Below the pieces are notes generated by a model. That model saw only the letters and a list, made by a program, of their open reading frames with translations, searched no databases and was not told the origin of the DNA. 64,000 nucleotides of DNA from Marinomonas ostreistagni. Its GTDB lineage: Bacteria > Pseudomonadota > Gammaproteobacteria > Pseudomonadales > Marinomonadaceae. The DNA lies in contig NZ_JAFEKF010000001.1 of NCBI RefSeq assembly GCF_016888445.1, forward strand, positions 992,001 to 1,056,000. The letters are read 5' to 3'. Every line of letters starts with the position of its first letter. The first letter of the stretch is position 1. The translations under genes and the position numbers were made by a program. Positions 1 to 8,404 of this stretch are shown here, in pieces.

Positions 1-3000
1 CACGCTCAGCGTACTCTAAGAAGTGCTTAAGATCTGCTACTGCACGAGCTGACGTTTTGTTAAGGTCAATCAGGTCAGGACTTAGCGTCGAAAACACCAC
101 CATTTCAGAGCGCGCACGCGTCATAGCGACATTAAGACGACGCTCACCGCCGGTATTGTTCAGCGGTCCAAAGTTCATCTTCATATGGCCGCCTTCATCA
201 GGACCAAAGGTAATACTAAACAAGATGACATCGCGCTCATCACCCTGAACAGACTCTAAATTTTTGACAAACACTGGCTCCAAATGATCTTCTGAAAATG
301 CCCACTCAATGCTCGGGTCTTCTCTTCGTGCATCATCCAATAGATCTTGAATCAAGTTTTGTTGCTTCTGGTTAAAAGTAACCACACCGATCGAACGATT
401 GCGCTCATCTTCATCATCACTGGTTAAACGACGAACAATTTCAGCCACGATTGCTTTTGCTTCGCCATGGTTTTGCTGTGACTTACCACGGCCATAAAAC
501 CCCTCTGGCCGTACAAGCTTGAGGCCATTATCAGGGTGCACTGGTGCCGGGAAGGTAATCAACGAGCTGTCGTAGTAATTACTGTTCGAAAACGCAATCA
601 AGCTTTCGCGTCGTGAACGATAGTGAAGGTTAAGCAAGCGTTGCGGGATGGAGGCACCTAGCAACTCATCCAAGATACTTTCTAGATCACCCTCGGTATC
701 GTAGTCACCATCAGGATCCTCGGTAGAACGCTCGAAGGTATTGGATGGCGGCATCTGTTTTGGGTCACCAGCGACAATCACCTGTTTAGCGCGAGCCAGT
801 GCACCAACAGCATCCCATACAGTAATTTGAGAAGCTTCGTCGAAAATCACCACATCAAATAACGCTTGCTCCGTACCCAGGAACTGCGCAATAGAGAGTG
901 GCGACATCATTAGACATGGAGCCAATGTCGTTACGGCATCAGGGGCTTCTTGAAGTAATTGGCGGACAGGCTTGTGACGCGTTTTCTTCTGTATTTCATG
1001 ACGCAACACGCCCCAAGAACTTGCCTTCGTCCCAGTATCTTTACTTGGAATTTGCCCTAATAATTTGGCCGCAATATATTGAGCCGTAAGATCAGAGAAC
1101 TCTTTATCCAAGGTTTGGAAATTAAGAATCGTTTGCTCATGCTCAGGCGACGAAAATTCACGTAGCACTTGGTCTTCATTAATAAGCGCTTTTGACCACC
1201 AAGCGCAGTAAGCCGCTTCGAATGCATCTTCGATCTCTTCAGGAGTGATAGCGCCACTCTCGATCGCGGTAACAAGCGCCCCAAGCTGGAGATCTTGAGC
1301 AGCATGCTTACGCTTATTCCATGCACACCAAGCCTTCAGCTCGACTTGCTTAGACAAAATGACATCTACCATGTCAGCGATGGCATCAAAGCTATCTAAT
1401 GCATCCACGCTTTCAGAAGCAGCCCTCATCTTAAAGTCTTTAAACGCCAAATCGAACTGCGAAAGCTTCTCTAGCATGTGTGTAATGGCGATACCAACTG
1501 GCCCATCAGGTGCCAATAAATCATTACCATCATGAAGTAAGCTACGCACCTTGCTACGCAGTGCCATCAGTGTTTCAGTATCCGCCGCCAACTGACTAAC
1601 GACTTTACGCGCACGCACACCAATCAGCTGTAATGCTGCAACGACTTCAGGGTTGGTATCGTGGCTATTCCAATCTTTTAAGTTAGACAGTTGTTTATCA
1701 AGCTCAGCAATGGCTTCACCCTTCTCTTTGAGTTCCGCCAGTATAGCGATGTCTTGATCTAGGTTTGGTTCACCTTGAGCACCCTTTGCTTTGACACCCT
1801 TAATGATCTTGCGCGTAGTAAAAAAGCGCTTTAAAAACCAAGCTTCATTAGCCGCTTGCCATTCAGACTTCAGCGAAACTGGATCAATCGCTTGCCAAGT
1901 TAATGGCGAGTAATCACAGCTTAGCTCGCTTTGTAGGCGAATATAGCTTTGTAGTAGTGTGACGGCCTGCTCTAAGGCTTCGATCAAATCTTGGCCATCA
2001 GGCTCTAAAGCGTAACCAGATTGAGTTCTGTAAGAATCCAGAAGCACTTGGCCAAGCTCTTCTAGTTGGGGTAAATGATTAATAGAGATCTCACCAAAAT
2101 CAAACCCAAGCGCACCGACAAAACCTTCGACAGCCTGTTTCGCATCATTTGACGCAACTTTCAAACTTTGAGCACTGTTGAGTAGACCATCTTGCCAAGC
2201 AGGTCCCCAGTCATCAGCCTGGATGTAAGCGAGAGGATGCTGGCTTACAGAGCCAATGGCATGAGCTTGTACCGCAAGATTTTCAACGACTTCGCGCATA
2301 TGCTGCAAATCTTGAACACTGTGCTGGTCCGCACTTGGCCAAGACAGCTCCACTTTTTCCAGTAGATCGGTATCACGAACTTTCACACCCATTGCATAAT
2401 GAGCAGTCATACCATTGGAGCGTTTGCGATGAAGCGCTTCAACCAAGTTATTAAGCATATCTCGACTGCGTTTTAACTGCTCTGACTTCGCCTGCCAAGC
2501 TTCAGCCGTCTGCGTACCGCTTTGAGTCCAAGATTGATTGAGCTGCGCCAAGACATCCGCTTTTTTGGCTTTGTTCGAATGCAGCTCCAAACAAAATGAG
2601 CCGAGACCAATATCTTTTAAACGACGATGCACTACCTCAAGCGCGGCAGTCTTCTCAGACACAAACAGTACTTTTTTGCCCTTACCTAACATATGAGCGA
2701 TCAAGTTACTGATGGTCTGACTCTTGCCCGTGCCTGGTGGTCCGATAATGACGAAGTCTTTTCCGCGATCTGCCGTGGCAACGGCTGCCATTTGCGATGA
2801 GTCTGCAGGCAGCGGTGTGAGCAGATCTGATGGGGTATACTGATAATCCAACTGATTTGGTTCGACAAAATCAATGTCTGACTCATAACGCTCGCGCGGC
2901 GTTTCCAGTAAATGCTTGACCACATTATTTTGTTTAAGCTGATCCGCACGATCGACTAAGTCTTTCCACATCAGGTATTTGGCAAATGAGAAATGCCCTA

Positions 3001-4825
3001 ATGCCACCTCATCTATCAGCTCAAAGCCAGGTGCATCTTTCACAGCAGAGCGGATCAATGCAAAGATTTGCGGCACATCTAGCCCCGCCTCGTCTTTGGG
3101 CAAATTGCTCTCAAGATTACCTAAATCAATACCAAAATCGCGCTTTAGCATTTCGATCAAAGTGGTGTTAAAAGTCGGCTCATCATCTGAAGCCGTTATC
3201 TTAATACCACTGCGAACCGATTTTCGCTCCAATGATACCGGTAATAAAATCAGCGGCGCACGATAGCGCTTATCATCCTTTTTGTCCTTCTTCCACAACA
3301 AAAAGCCAATCGCTAAAAACAGCGTATTCGAGCCGCCTTCTTGCATCGAGGTTTGCGTCTTGCGGTAAATTTCAACGGAGCGCTTATTTAATTCTTCTTC
3401 GGTTAGGTTCACCAACAGCTGCTTTTTATGCAAAGCATTTAACGCATATTCACGCTTAATATCATCGCCTGTGCGCTGTTCATGGATATCTGCGTCTTGG
3501 CTACTGGACGATAGTTTGGGAAATGTCTCAACCGTAAGCTTATCGCCACTGGCTAATAAATCTTCCAGCACACCCGCATCAGTGGCCACAAATGGCAGGC
3601 TTGATTTACTGTCTTTATGACTAAGCAGTGGATTTCTAGCCGTAAGTGATAGCAACTTACGCTGCCAACGATCCAAGCGCCCTGCTGGCGTGGTTTCGAC
3701 CTCGTCTTCGAGCGACTCGTCAGCAAAATCAGGTAACGTCGGCGCTTCTTCTAATGCCGTTTCATAAACTTCAGTAGCGTCTTCGCCAGCATCGATACTG
3801 GTATCTTTTTGCACAAAACCTAACGGTCTGATTTGATGCGCTCGCGCTCGGCGAATATCAATCGCCATATTGAATTGGCTTTCTTCTTCAATCGCGACCG
3901 CTCGATTACCTTTTTCGATGGCTTTAGAGAACGACACGGCTGGGTGATTGGTCACCAGCGTTGTCTCGATCAAAATCAAATCATGATCAGGTAAACGCTT
4001 GCGCAGTACTTCCGCTTCGTCTGTGCTGATCGCAGACAGCTCTTCTGGGTGCAGCCAAAGACCCACTAAAGCGTGCCCTTCTTTTAGGACGACTAGTGGG
4101 TTTAAGCCAGCTTGCTCAAACGCTGCGGCAAATAACATGGTCGTGTCTAAACACGTACCAAGGCCTGATTCTAATACTTGGTTAGGGAAACGAATCTTTT
4201 GGCCGTTTCGCTCAAAGCTTGAAGGAGGTAATGCATAACTTAGCTGAAGGTTGGCAATGGCCGAATAAATCGCCGATGCAATCGACCAAACACGCTCGCG
4301 GCTTTTTGAAACATAACCATCGATTTGGTCTGCTTTGCCAGCATTACGTAACACACGGCTCGCATCTTTTAAAATACGATCCACGGCTTTGTTGTTCGGC
4401 ATACAAAACGCAGCCAAAAGCTCAGGCATATACTCTGAACCGCCCCATTCATTGTGGGCCAGCAGCTCAATCTTGTGCTCGCTCTCTGCCAGCACCTCAT
4501 CCCCTTTGCGCACTTCAATGGCAACACTGCCCGAGATCGACTCCGTCAACCCCATTAAAAAACCGCCATCTAGCTCTAGATCACGATCTTTGATCGGCAA
4601 TGCGCCACTAGCGGCTAATCGATCAATCGTCCAAGTCTTGCCCTTTAAAAAACTAGGCGATGACGTAAGACGAATCTCAATATTTTCTAACGTGGTATCT
4701 GATGTGTTTTCTACCCGTAATTCACGTAGCACTGAGAACGCACTTTGGTGGCTAGCGAAGTTGATTTTATCAACCAAATTAACGGATAACTGGCAGATAC
4801 TGTCATCTATGGATTTTACAGTCAT
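1..4825 (-). CDS. DUF4011-type superfamily I helicase, C-terminus beyond the window
   Basis: At least 1608 residues are visible from ATG 4825; the frame is still open at base 1. An N-terminal beta-rich part is followed by a transglutaminase-like stretch (GTCLD with C225, then GHALVGLW with H251). Next comes a long SF1 helicase: Walker A GPPGTGKS at 695-702, Walker B FDEAS with D1329, and the late motifs GDPKQMPPS and VQGDERDVI with NVAMTRAR near the end. Proteins of this DUF4011 family usually end in a Vsr/DUF559-like nuclease and a DUF3320 domain, which would lie left of the window. Single-gene defence systems with this layout (reported as Hhe) are known, and its place beside a type I RM system fits defence. 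Helicase identity is seen; the anti-phage role is inferred. Confidence 0.85.
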   Translation of the reverse strand, partial: MTVKSIDDSICQLSVNLVDKINFASHQSAFSVLRELRVENTSDTTLENIEIRLTSSPSFLKGKTWTIDRLAASGALPIKDRDLELDGGFLMGLTESISGSVAIEVRKGDEVLAESEHKIELLAHNEWGGSEYMPELLAAFCMPNNKAVDRILKDASRVLRNAGKADQIDGYVSKSRERVWSIASAIYSAIANLQLSYALPPSSFERNGQKIRFPNQVLESGLGTCLDTTMLFAAAFEQAGLNPLVVLKEGHALVGLWLHPEELSAISTDEAEVLRKRLPDHDLILIETTLVTNHPAVSFSKAIEKGNRAVAIEEESQFNMAIDIRRARAHQIRPLGFVQKDTSIDAGEDATEVYETALEEAPTLPDFADESLEDEVETTPAGRLDRWQRKLLSLTARNPLLSHKDSKSSLPFVATDAGVLEDLLASGDKLTVETFPKLSSSSQDADIHEQRTGDDIKREYALNALHKKQLLVNLTEEELNKRSVEIYRKTQTSMQEGGSNTLFLAIGFLLWKKDKKDDKRYRAPLILLPVSLERKSVRSGIKITASDDEPTFNTTLIEMLKRDFGIDLGNLESNLPKDEAGLDVPQIFALIRSAVKDAPGFELIDEVALGHFSFAKYLMWKDLVDRADQLKQNNVVKHLLETPRERYESDIDFVEPNQLDYQYTPSDLLTPLPADSSQMAAVATADRGKDFVIIGPPGTGKSQTISNLIAHMLGKGKKVLFVSEKTAALEVVHRRLKDIGLGSFCLELHSNKAKKADVLAQLNQSWTQSGTQTAEAWQAKSEQLKRSRDMLNNLVEALHRKRSNGMTAHYAMGVKVRDTDLLEKVELSWPSADQHSVQDLQHMREVVENLAVQAHAIGSVSQHPLAYIQADDWGPAWQDGLLNSAQSLKVASNDAKQAVEGFVGALGFDFGEISINHLPQLEELGQVLLDSYRTQSGYALEPDGQDLIEALEQAVTLLQSYIRLQSELSCDYSPLTWQAIDPVSLKSEWQAANEAWFLKRFFTTRKIIKGVKAKGAQGEPNLDQDIAILAELKEKGEAIAELDKQLSNLKDWNSHDTNPEVVAALQLIGVRARKVVSQLAADTETLMALRSKVRSLLHDGNDLLAPDGPVGIAITHMLEKLSQFDLAFKDFKMRAASESVDALDSFDAIADMVDVILSKQVELKAWCAWNKRKHAAQDLQLGALVTAIESGAITPEEIEDAFEAAYCAWWSKALINEDQVLREFSSPEHEQTILNFQTLDKEFSDLTAQYIAAKLLGQIPSKDTGTKASSWGVLRHEIQKKTRHKPVRQLLQEAPDAVTTLAPCLMMSPLSIAQFLGTEQALFDVVIFDEASQITVWDAVGALARAKQVIVAGDPKQMPPSNTFERSTEDPDGDYDTEGDLESILDELLGASIPQRLLNLHYRSRRESLIAFSNSNYYDSSLITFPAPVHPDNGLKLVRPEGFYGRGKSQQNHGEAKAIVAEIVRRLTSDDEDERNRSIGVVTFNQKQQNLIQDLLDDARREDPSIEWAFSEDHLEPVFVKNLESVQGDERDVILFSITFGPDEGGHMKMNFGPLNNTGGERRLNVAMTRARSEMVVFSTLSPDLIDLNKTSARAVADLKHFLEYAER

Positions 4826-4848
4826 TACGATTACCTAACTCTTTAACT

Positions 4849-4872
4849 GGGTGTATCAGGTGCGATACACCC
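4849..4872. promoter_or_regulatory. Perfect 9-bp dyad in the leader of the helicase gene
   Basis: GGGTGTATC and GATACACCC form a perfect inverted repeat around a 6-base loop, 23 bases upstream of the helicase ATG. No T-run follows on either strand, so a terminator is unlikely. An operator or a translation-controlling mRNA hairpin is more plausible. Confidence 0.5.
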
Positions 4873-4928
4873 ATCAGTCTTTTGATGATTACTAAGCGAT
4901 GTGGGATGTTACGTCTGCATAACAGCGA

Positions 4929-4985
4929 TTATGATGCGGTCAACTTGGTGACTGCGAAGATAAAGATTGTTTCGATACCCTTCAA
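4929..4985 (-). CDS. Candidate 18-residue microprotein or leader peptide
   Basis: A TTG-initiated frame encodes MKGIETIFIFAVTKLTAS and stops with TAA. It is preceded by an almost ideal ribosome site, AAGGAGGTG, whose GGAGGT lies 5 bases from the TTG. A small inverted repeat (CAAGTA/TACTTG, 4999-5016) sits just upstream of that site. The frame lies between hsdS and the helicase gene, where no larger frame could use this ribosome site. It may be a leader peptide or a small protein of the RM/helicase locus. I do not recognise the peptide; expression is inferred only from the ribosome site. Confidence 0.35.
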   Translation of the reverse strand: MKGIETIFIFAVTKLTAS

Positions 4986-5040
4986 AACACACCTCCTTCA
5001 AGTAACGAGATACTTGATGCAATTAAGCGTCTTTCTTAAT

Positions 5041-6378
5041 TTATGTGTTGGCTGATTTCTTTTTCGTCGTCTTTTTCGAGAGCGCCGCTCGCTCTGCTTT
5101 GATCCGCTCTAACAAGGCTTCAGCACTATTCTCACCACTGATCAAATCAGGATGCTCAGCACGCCAGTCAGCAGTCAGCTCACCACGAAAGGCTTTTGCC
5201 AAAATAGACTGAGTCAGCTTATTCACTCGCTCCAAGGCCGCATTGGCTTTTTCTTCCACGCTCTCTGCGAATGCAAATAACTCTTCAACACGGCGAATTA
5301 TAGCTCTCTGTTCACTTAGAGAGGGCAGTGGTACTGGATAGCTTCTTATATCCTTCATATTAACTCTTGGAACGGTACTACCAATTGTTTTAGCCTTTAC
5401 TATTTTTAAAATTAATTCAGAGTTCAGAACAATTGTTAAATACTTGGCATCAACAGTATCATCTGAACGAATCAAGACCATTCTCTGCCCTAAACAGAGT
5501 TGTACGTCTTTTGGGATTTGGCATGCAATACCTACGGTACCTTCCCTACTATAAAGAATATCGCCTTCTCTTGGCTCCAACCTCTGAATTCGCTCTTTAT
5601 AAACTTGCTCACTTACAAAACCCTGATTCGATAAGATCAATTGAAATGGTTTAAATGCTGTTGTTCTTACACATAGCACGCCATCTTCACTCCACTTAGG
5701 AGTTGAATGCGGGCAATCAACTATGTACTTAGAAACATCTTCTAAATTTTTTTCATCCCACTCTATTGGCTCTCCTCCACGCCACTCCTCCGTCAATTTC
5801 CCACTCACTGCGGAGGCAAGTACTGACTGGCGGAAAGTTTTAAGGATCTCAGGGATACGCTCTAGGCGGGCTTTGGTGGTTTCTACCTGCGCCAGCATTG
5901 AATCGAGCTTGTCCACAATGACTTTTTGTTCGGCGAGTGGAGAAATAATACAATCAAGTTCTCTTAAGAACTGTCCTGAAATTGCCTTAAAAGTGGTTCC
6001 GGTACCTTGCTCACTCAACCATGGCTGAATGTGTCTGAAGAATTGTAATAAATATTTATAACTAAAGTTTTCCTTACTAACTGAAATTGCAGCTAAACCA
6101 CGTCCAATAGCTGTTTCACGGTCAGCAAGATTTGTTGGTCCAACTGGTGCACGGACAGACAGAAGAATATCGTTTTCTTGCGCTATTTTTTTAGGTGCTG
6201 AGCAGTATTTTCTAGCTGTCGGAAATAGCTTTCCAAAATCTGCTTTCCCTTGGAAAAAAACAATACCATCACCCGTTTCATTTACATCGGCGCTTGAAGG
6301 TGATTGCCCCATATTTAAATCAGCAACGGCTGTTAACTTAACTTTTAGCCACTCTTTTGGAATTGGCGTATCAGACAT
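5041..6378 (-). CDS. hsdS: Type I restriction-modification specificity subunit HsdS
   Basis: This 445-residue DNA-sequence-recognition subunit directs the HsdM methylase and HsdR nuclease to a bipartite target. Two variable target-recognition domains (about 10-145 and 205-350) each end in a conserved helical spacer. The two spacers are recognisable repeats: PLAEQKVIVDKLD...LTEEWR (147-200) and PSLSEQRAIIRRVE...LTADWR (352-406). The tail is Lys-rich. The start is the ATG at 6378, which overlaps the hsdM stop as TGATG and has GGGGGAAG just upstream; a GTG one codon earlier is possible. The recognition domains are visibly richer in A+T than the spacers, which is common where they are exchanged by recombination. 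The target sequence cannot be read from the protein. Confidence 0.95.
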   Translation of the reverse strand: MSDTPIPKEWLKVKLTAVADLNMGQSPSSADVNETGDGIVFFQGKADFGKLFPTARKYCSAPKKIAQENDILLSVRAPVGPTNLADRETAIGRGLAAISVSKENFSYKYLLQFFRHIQPWLSEQGTGTTFKAISGQFLRELDCIISPLAEQKVIVDKLDSMLAQVETTKARLERIPEILKTFRQSVLASAVSGKLTEEWRGGEPIEWDEKNLEDVSKYIVDCPHSTPKWSEDGVLCVRTTAFKPFQLILSNQGFVSEQVYKERIQRLEPREGDILYSREGTVGIACQIPKDVQLCLGQRMVLIRSDDTVDAKYLTIVLNSELILKIVKAKTIGSTVPRVNMKDIRSYPVPLPSLSEQRAIIRRVEELFAFAESVEEKANAALERVNKLTQSILAKAFRGELTADWRAEHPDLISGENSAEALLERIKAERAALSKKTTKKKSANT

Positions 6379-7952
6379 CACTTACTTCCCCCTTCCAAAG
6401 CCTTTAATAAGCTATCCAACTCACTTAACGCGGCTTCTAACTCATCTTTGGCTTGATTGGCTAATACGGAGGGCTCTGGCAAATCCGCCGCATCGATGCT
6501 GTCTTTGTCTTTTAGCCAACTGATATCGAGTGAATCGCCTTTGGTGTCAGCGATCCATTCACGGGTAAAGCAGCGCCAACGTGAGTGTACTAGACGGTCA
6601 TCAATGCCTTGGTTTTCTTCGATATCGTCTTTTTCAACTTCGATTTCTTCTGAGCCAAAGCTGTATTCGCCCTCGCTACGGGGGCTGGTACCATCGGCGT
6701 TATCACCGTAAACAGTCTCAAACGGCACTAAGTGCGAATCACCAAATGGTGTGCGTTTGCCGAAGCTTGGCATATTGGTGCGTAGGTCATATACCCACAC
6801 GTTTTCGGTGCATTTTTCTTCTTGATGCTTATCGCTTGGCGAGCCTTTGGTAAAGAACAGCACATTGGTTTTCACGCCCTGCGCGTAGAAAATACCCGTC
6901 GGCAAGCGCAAAATGGTATGCAAATTACATTTGTCCATTAGGTCGCGGCGCACATCGGTGCCGACACCTGCTTCAAATAACACGTTATCCGGTAATACCA
7001 CCGCCGCACGGCCACCAGGCTTAAGGTTACGGTAGATATGCTGTAAAAACGCCAGCTGTTTGTTACTGGTTTTAAAGGTCAAGTCATCACGGGTATTCGA
7101 CGCTTCACCACCTTTACTGGTACCAAACGGTGGATTGGCTAGGATAATATCGGCTTGTTTAAGGGATTTGCCGGCTTCGCCTAACGCGTTACCGAGGTGA
7201 ACCACACCTTCATCATCGCCTTCCATGCCGTGAAGCAGGCAGTTCATCAGCGCTAAACGACGTGTATTCGGAACTAACTCTACGCCAACAAAGGCGTTGT
7301 TCTTTTGGAATGCCGCTTCTTTGCTATTGAGGTCAAAGTAGTCATCGGTTTGCTCGCGCATATACTGATCAGCAGCGACCAAGAACCCTGCGGTTCCCGC
7401 TGCTGGGTCTTGAATCACATCGCCAGTTTGCGGCTTAAGGCAGCGCACCATGCTGTTTATCAGTGAACGGGGTGTGAAGTACTGACCTGCACCAGATTTG
7501 GTTTCAGAGGCGTTGCGCTCTAGTAGACCTTCATAAAGATCCCCTAGACCATCTTTTTGTGCGCTAAACCAGTCGATTTGATCCAGTGTTTTGATCATTT
7601 GCTCTAGGTGACGCGGCTCACGCAGACGTGTCTGGGCATCGGCGTAAATTGCACTGATTAATGGGTCTTCGTGTACGAAGTTACCAAGTGCATCCTTGCC
7701 AGATGACAAGCTAAGCAAGATGCGTTTGTAGTCGTCTAGCAGGTTAATACCAGACTTTTCATTGATATCCGTCCAACGACAACCTTCTGGCAACGGGTGT
7801 TTTTTTAATGTGCCCGCTTCCGTGTTCTCGTGCACCATTTTGATAAATAACAGCAGTACCAACTCGGTCACGTAATCACTGTAGTTGATGCCGTCATCAC
7901 GCAGCACATCACACAGGTTCCAGAGTTTTTGTACGATATCGTTGTTGGTCAT
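6378..7952 (-). CDS. hsdM: Type I restriction-modification DNA methyltransferase HsdM
   Basis: This 524-residue N6-adenine methyltransferase is the modification subunit of an EcoKI-like (type IA) system. The N-terminal helical HsdM_N domain starts MTNNDIVQKLWNLCDVLRDD. The SAM-binding motif DPAAGTAGF is at 182-190 and the catalytic NPPF at 273-276. Long blocks such as GTDVRRDLMDKCNLHTILRL and DSLDISWLKDKDSIDA resemble E. coli HsdM closely, and the length is usual. Its ATG overlaps the stop of the preceding small Abi_2-like gene (ATGA), and its own stop overlaps hsdS, so all three are translationally coupled. Confidence 0.97.
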   Translation of the reverse strand: MTNNDIVQKLWNLCDVLRDDGINYSDYVTELVLLLFIKMVHENTEAGTLKKHPLPEGCRWTDINEKSGINLLDDYKRILLSLSSGKDALGNFVHEDPLISAIYADAQTRLREPRHLEQMIKTLDQIDWFSAQKDGLGDLYEGLLERNASETKSGAGQYFTPRSLINSMVRCLKPQTGDVIQDPAAGTAGFLVAADQYMREQTDDYFDLNSKEAAFQKNNAFVGVELVPNTRRLALMNCLLHGMEGDDEGVVHLGNALGEAGKSLKQADIILANPPFGTSKGGEASNTRDDLTFKTSNKQLAFLQHIYRNLKPGGRAAVVLPDNVLFEAGVGTDVRRDLMDKCNLHTILRLPTGIFYAQGVKTNVLFFTKGSPSDKHQEEKCTENVWVYDLRTNMPSFGKRTPFGDSHLVPFETVYGDNADGTSPRSEGEYSFGSEEIEVEKDDIEENQGIDDRLVHSRWRCFTREWIADTKGDSLDISWLKDKDSIDAADLPEPSVLANQAKDELEAALSELDSLLKALEGGSK

Positions 7953-8176
7953 AATTCATCTCGTAGGTTGTCTTGCCAAAATGGGTCGTGTTGCCAATCT
8001 TGCGGCAAACCCATGGGTGTTAGTGGCGTATTGGGAAATTCTTGAAACAGCTCTGTTAAGCGCTGTTTCCAACTCGCATGCGGAGCTCTGGAGCGGTCAA
8101 CGATTGTTAAGCCACGCCCTTCAAGTAAGGTAAGCTGTTGTTCTGGAGTAATTGCAGGTTTAGCGAAAGCCATCAT
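7949..8176 (-). pseudogene. Abi_2 (AbiD/AbiF-like) gene with a large in-frame internal deletion
   Basis: This 75-residue frame joins the two ends of an Abi_2 protein. Residues 6-33 (KPAITPEQQLTLLEGRGLTI, then VDRSRAPH) match the usual N-terminus of the family. Residues 36-67 (WKQRLTELFQEFPNTPLTPM, then GLPQDWQHDPFW) match the usual C-terminus. Family members are around 300 residues, so more than 200 residues, including the HEPN RNase core, are missing at about 8070-8080 without breaking the frame. The stop overlaps the hsdM start (ATGA). Abi_2 proteins act in abortive phage defence, probably as RNases. This product cannot be such an RNase; it may be a fossil kept for coupling to hsdM, or a mini-protein with a new role. 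Family assignment is from memory of consensus motifs. Confidence 0.7.
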
Positions 8177-8214
8177 TGCCGTCTCTCACTTACATTTAGG
8201 CAGATGGTAGACAT

Positions 8215-8272
8215 AAAAAACCCGCACGATTTGAGCGTAGCTACAAGAGCCATAGGCTTGGCGGGTATGTTA
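8215..8272 (-). ncRNA. Candidate abiF-type small RNA, also the hsdR terminator
   Basis: Just downstream of a good promoter, the minus strand would give a ~55-nt RNA. ACCCGC (8266-8261) pairs with GCGGGT (8225-8220), which runs into a six-T tract. Inside the outer stem are a small AGCC-TAT-GGCT hairpin and the self-complementary GTAGCTAC. Structured RNAs with a 3' intrinsic terminator are known directly upstream of abiF genes (abiF RNA motif), and the next gene here is Abi_2-like. The same hairpin should also end hsdR transcripts. The structure is seen; the RNA identity is inferred. Confidence 0.5.
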
Positions 8273-8278
8273 TGGCGA

Positions 8279-8307
8279 ATTATAGGTATACTGATTGGCT
8301 TAATCAA
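8279..8307 (-). promoter_or_regulatory. Sigma-70-type promoter for the small RNA / abi'-hsdM-hsdS
   Basis: The minus strand reads TTGATT (8307-8302), a 17-base spacer and a perfect TATAAT (8284-8279). Transcription would start near 8272, right at the hairpin that ends in a T-run. Most transcripts would therefore stop after about 55 nt, and read-through would feed the Abi_2 remnant, hsdM and hsdS. Confidence 0.6.
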
Positions 8308-8404
8308 GGCTGATGCACTTAATTGAGACGTATTCGCACCGCTTAATAGCCTGAAAAATAATAAAAATATGGCCAACGTCTTATCTTTAACAAACATATC
8401 GCGA

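Noticed and set aside
8215-8266. Possible integron attC site
   Set aside because: The imperfect dyad lacks the R'/R'' core sites and no integrase or cassette-like gene is present; the T-run and promoter fit an RNA gene better.
8173-8397. Open frame of 74 codons between hsdR and the Abi_2 remnant (minus strand)
   Set aside because: It runs through the promoter and the hairpin-terminator, has no convincing ribosome site and no protein-like features.
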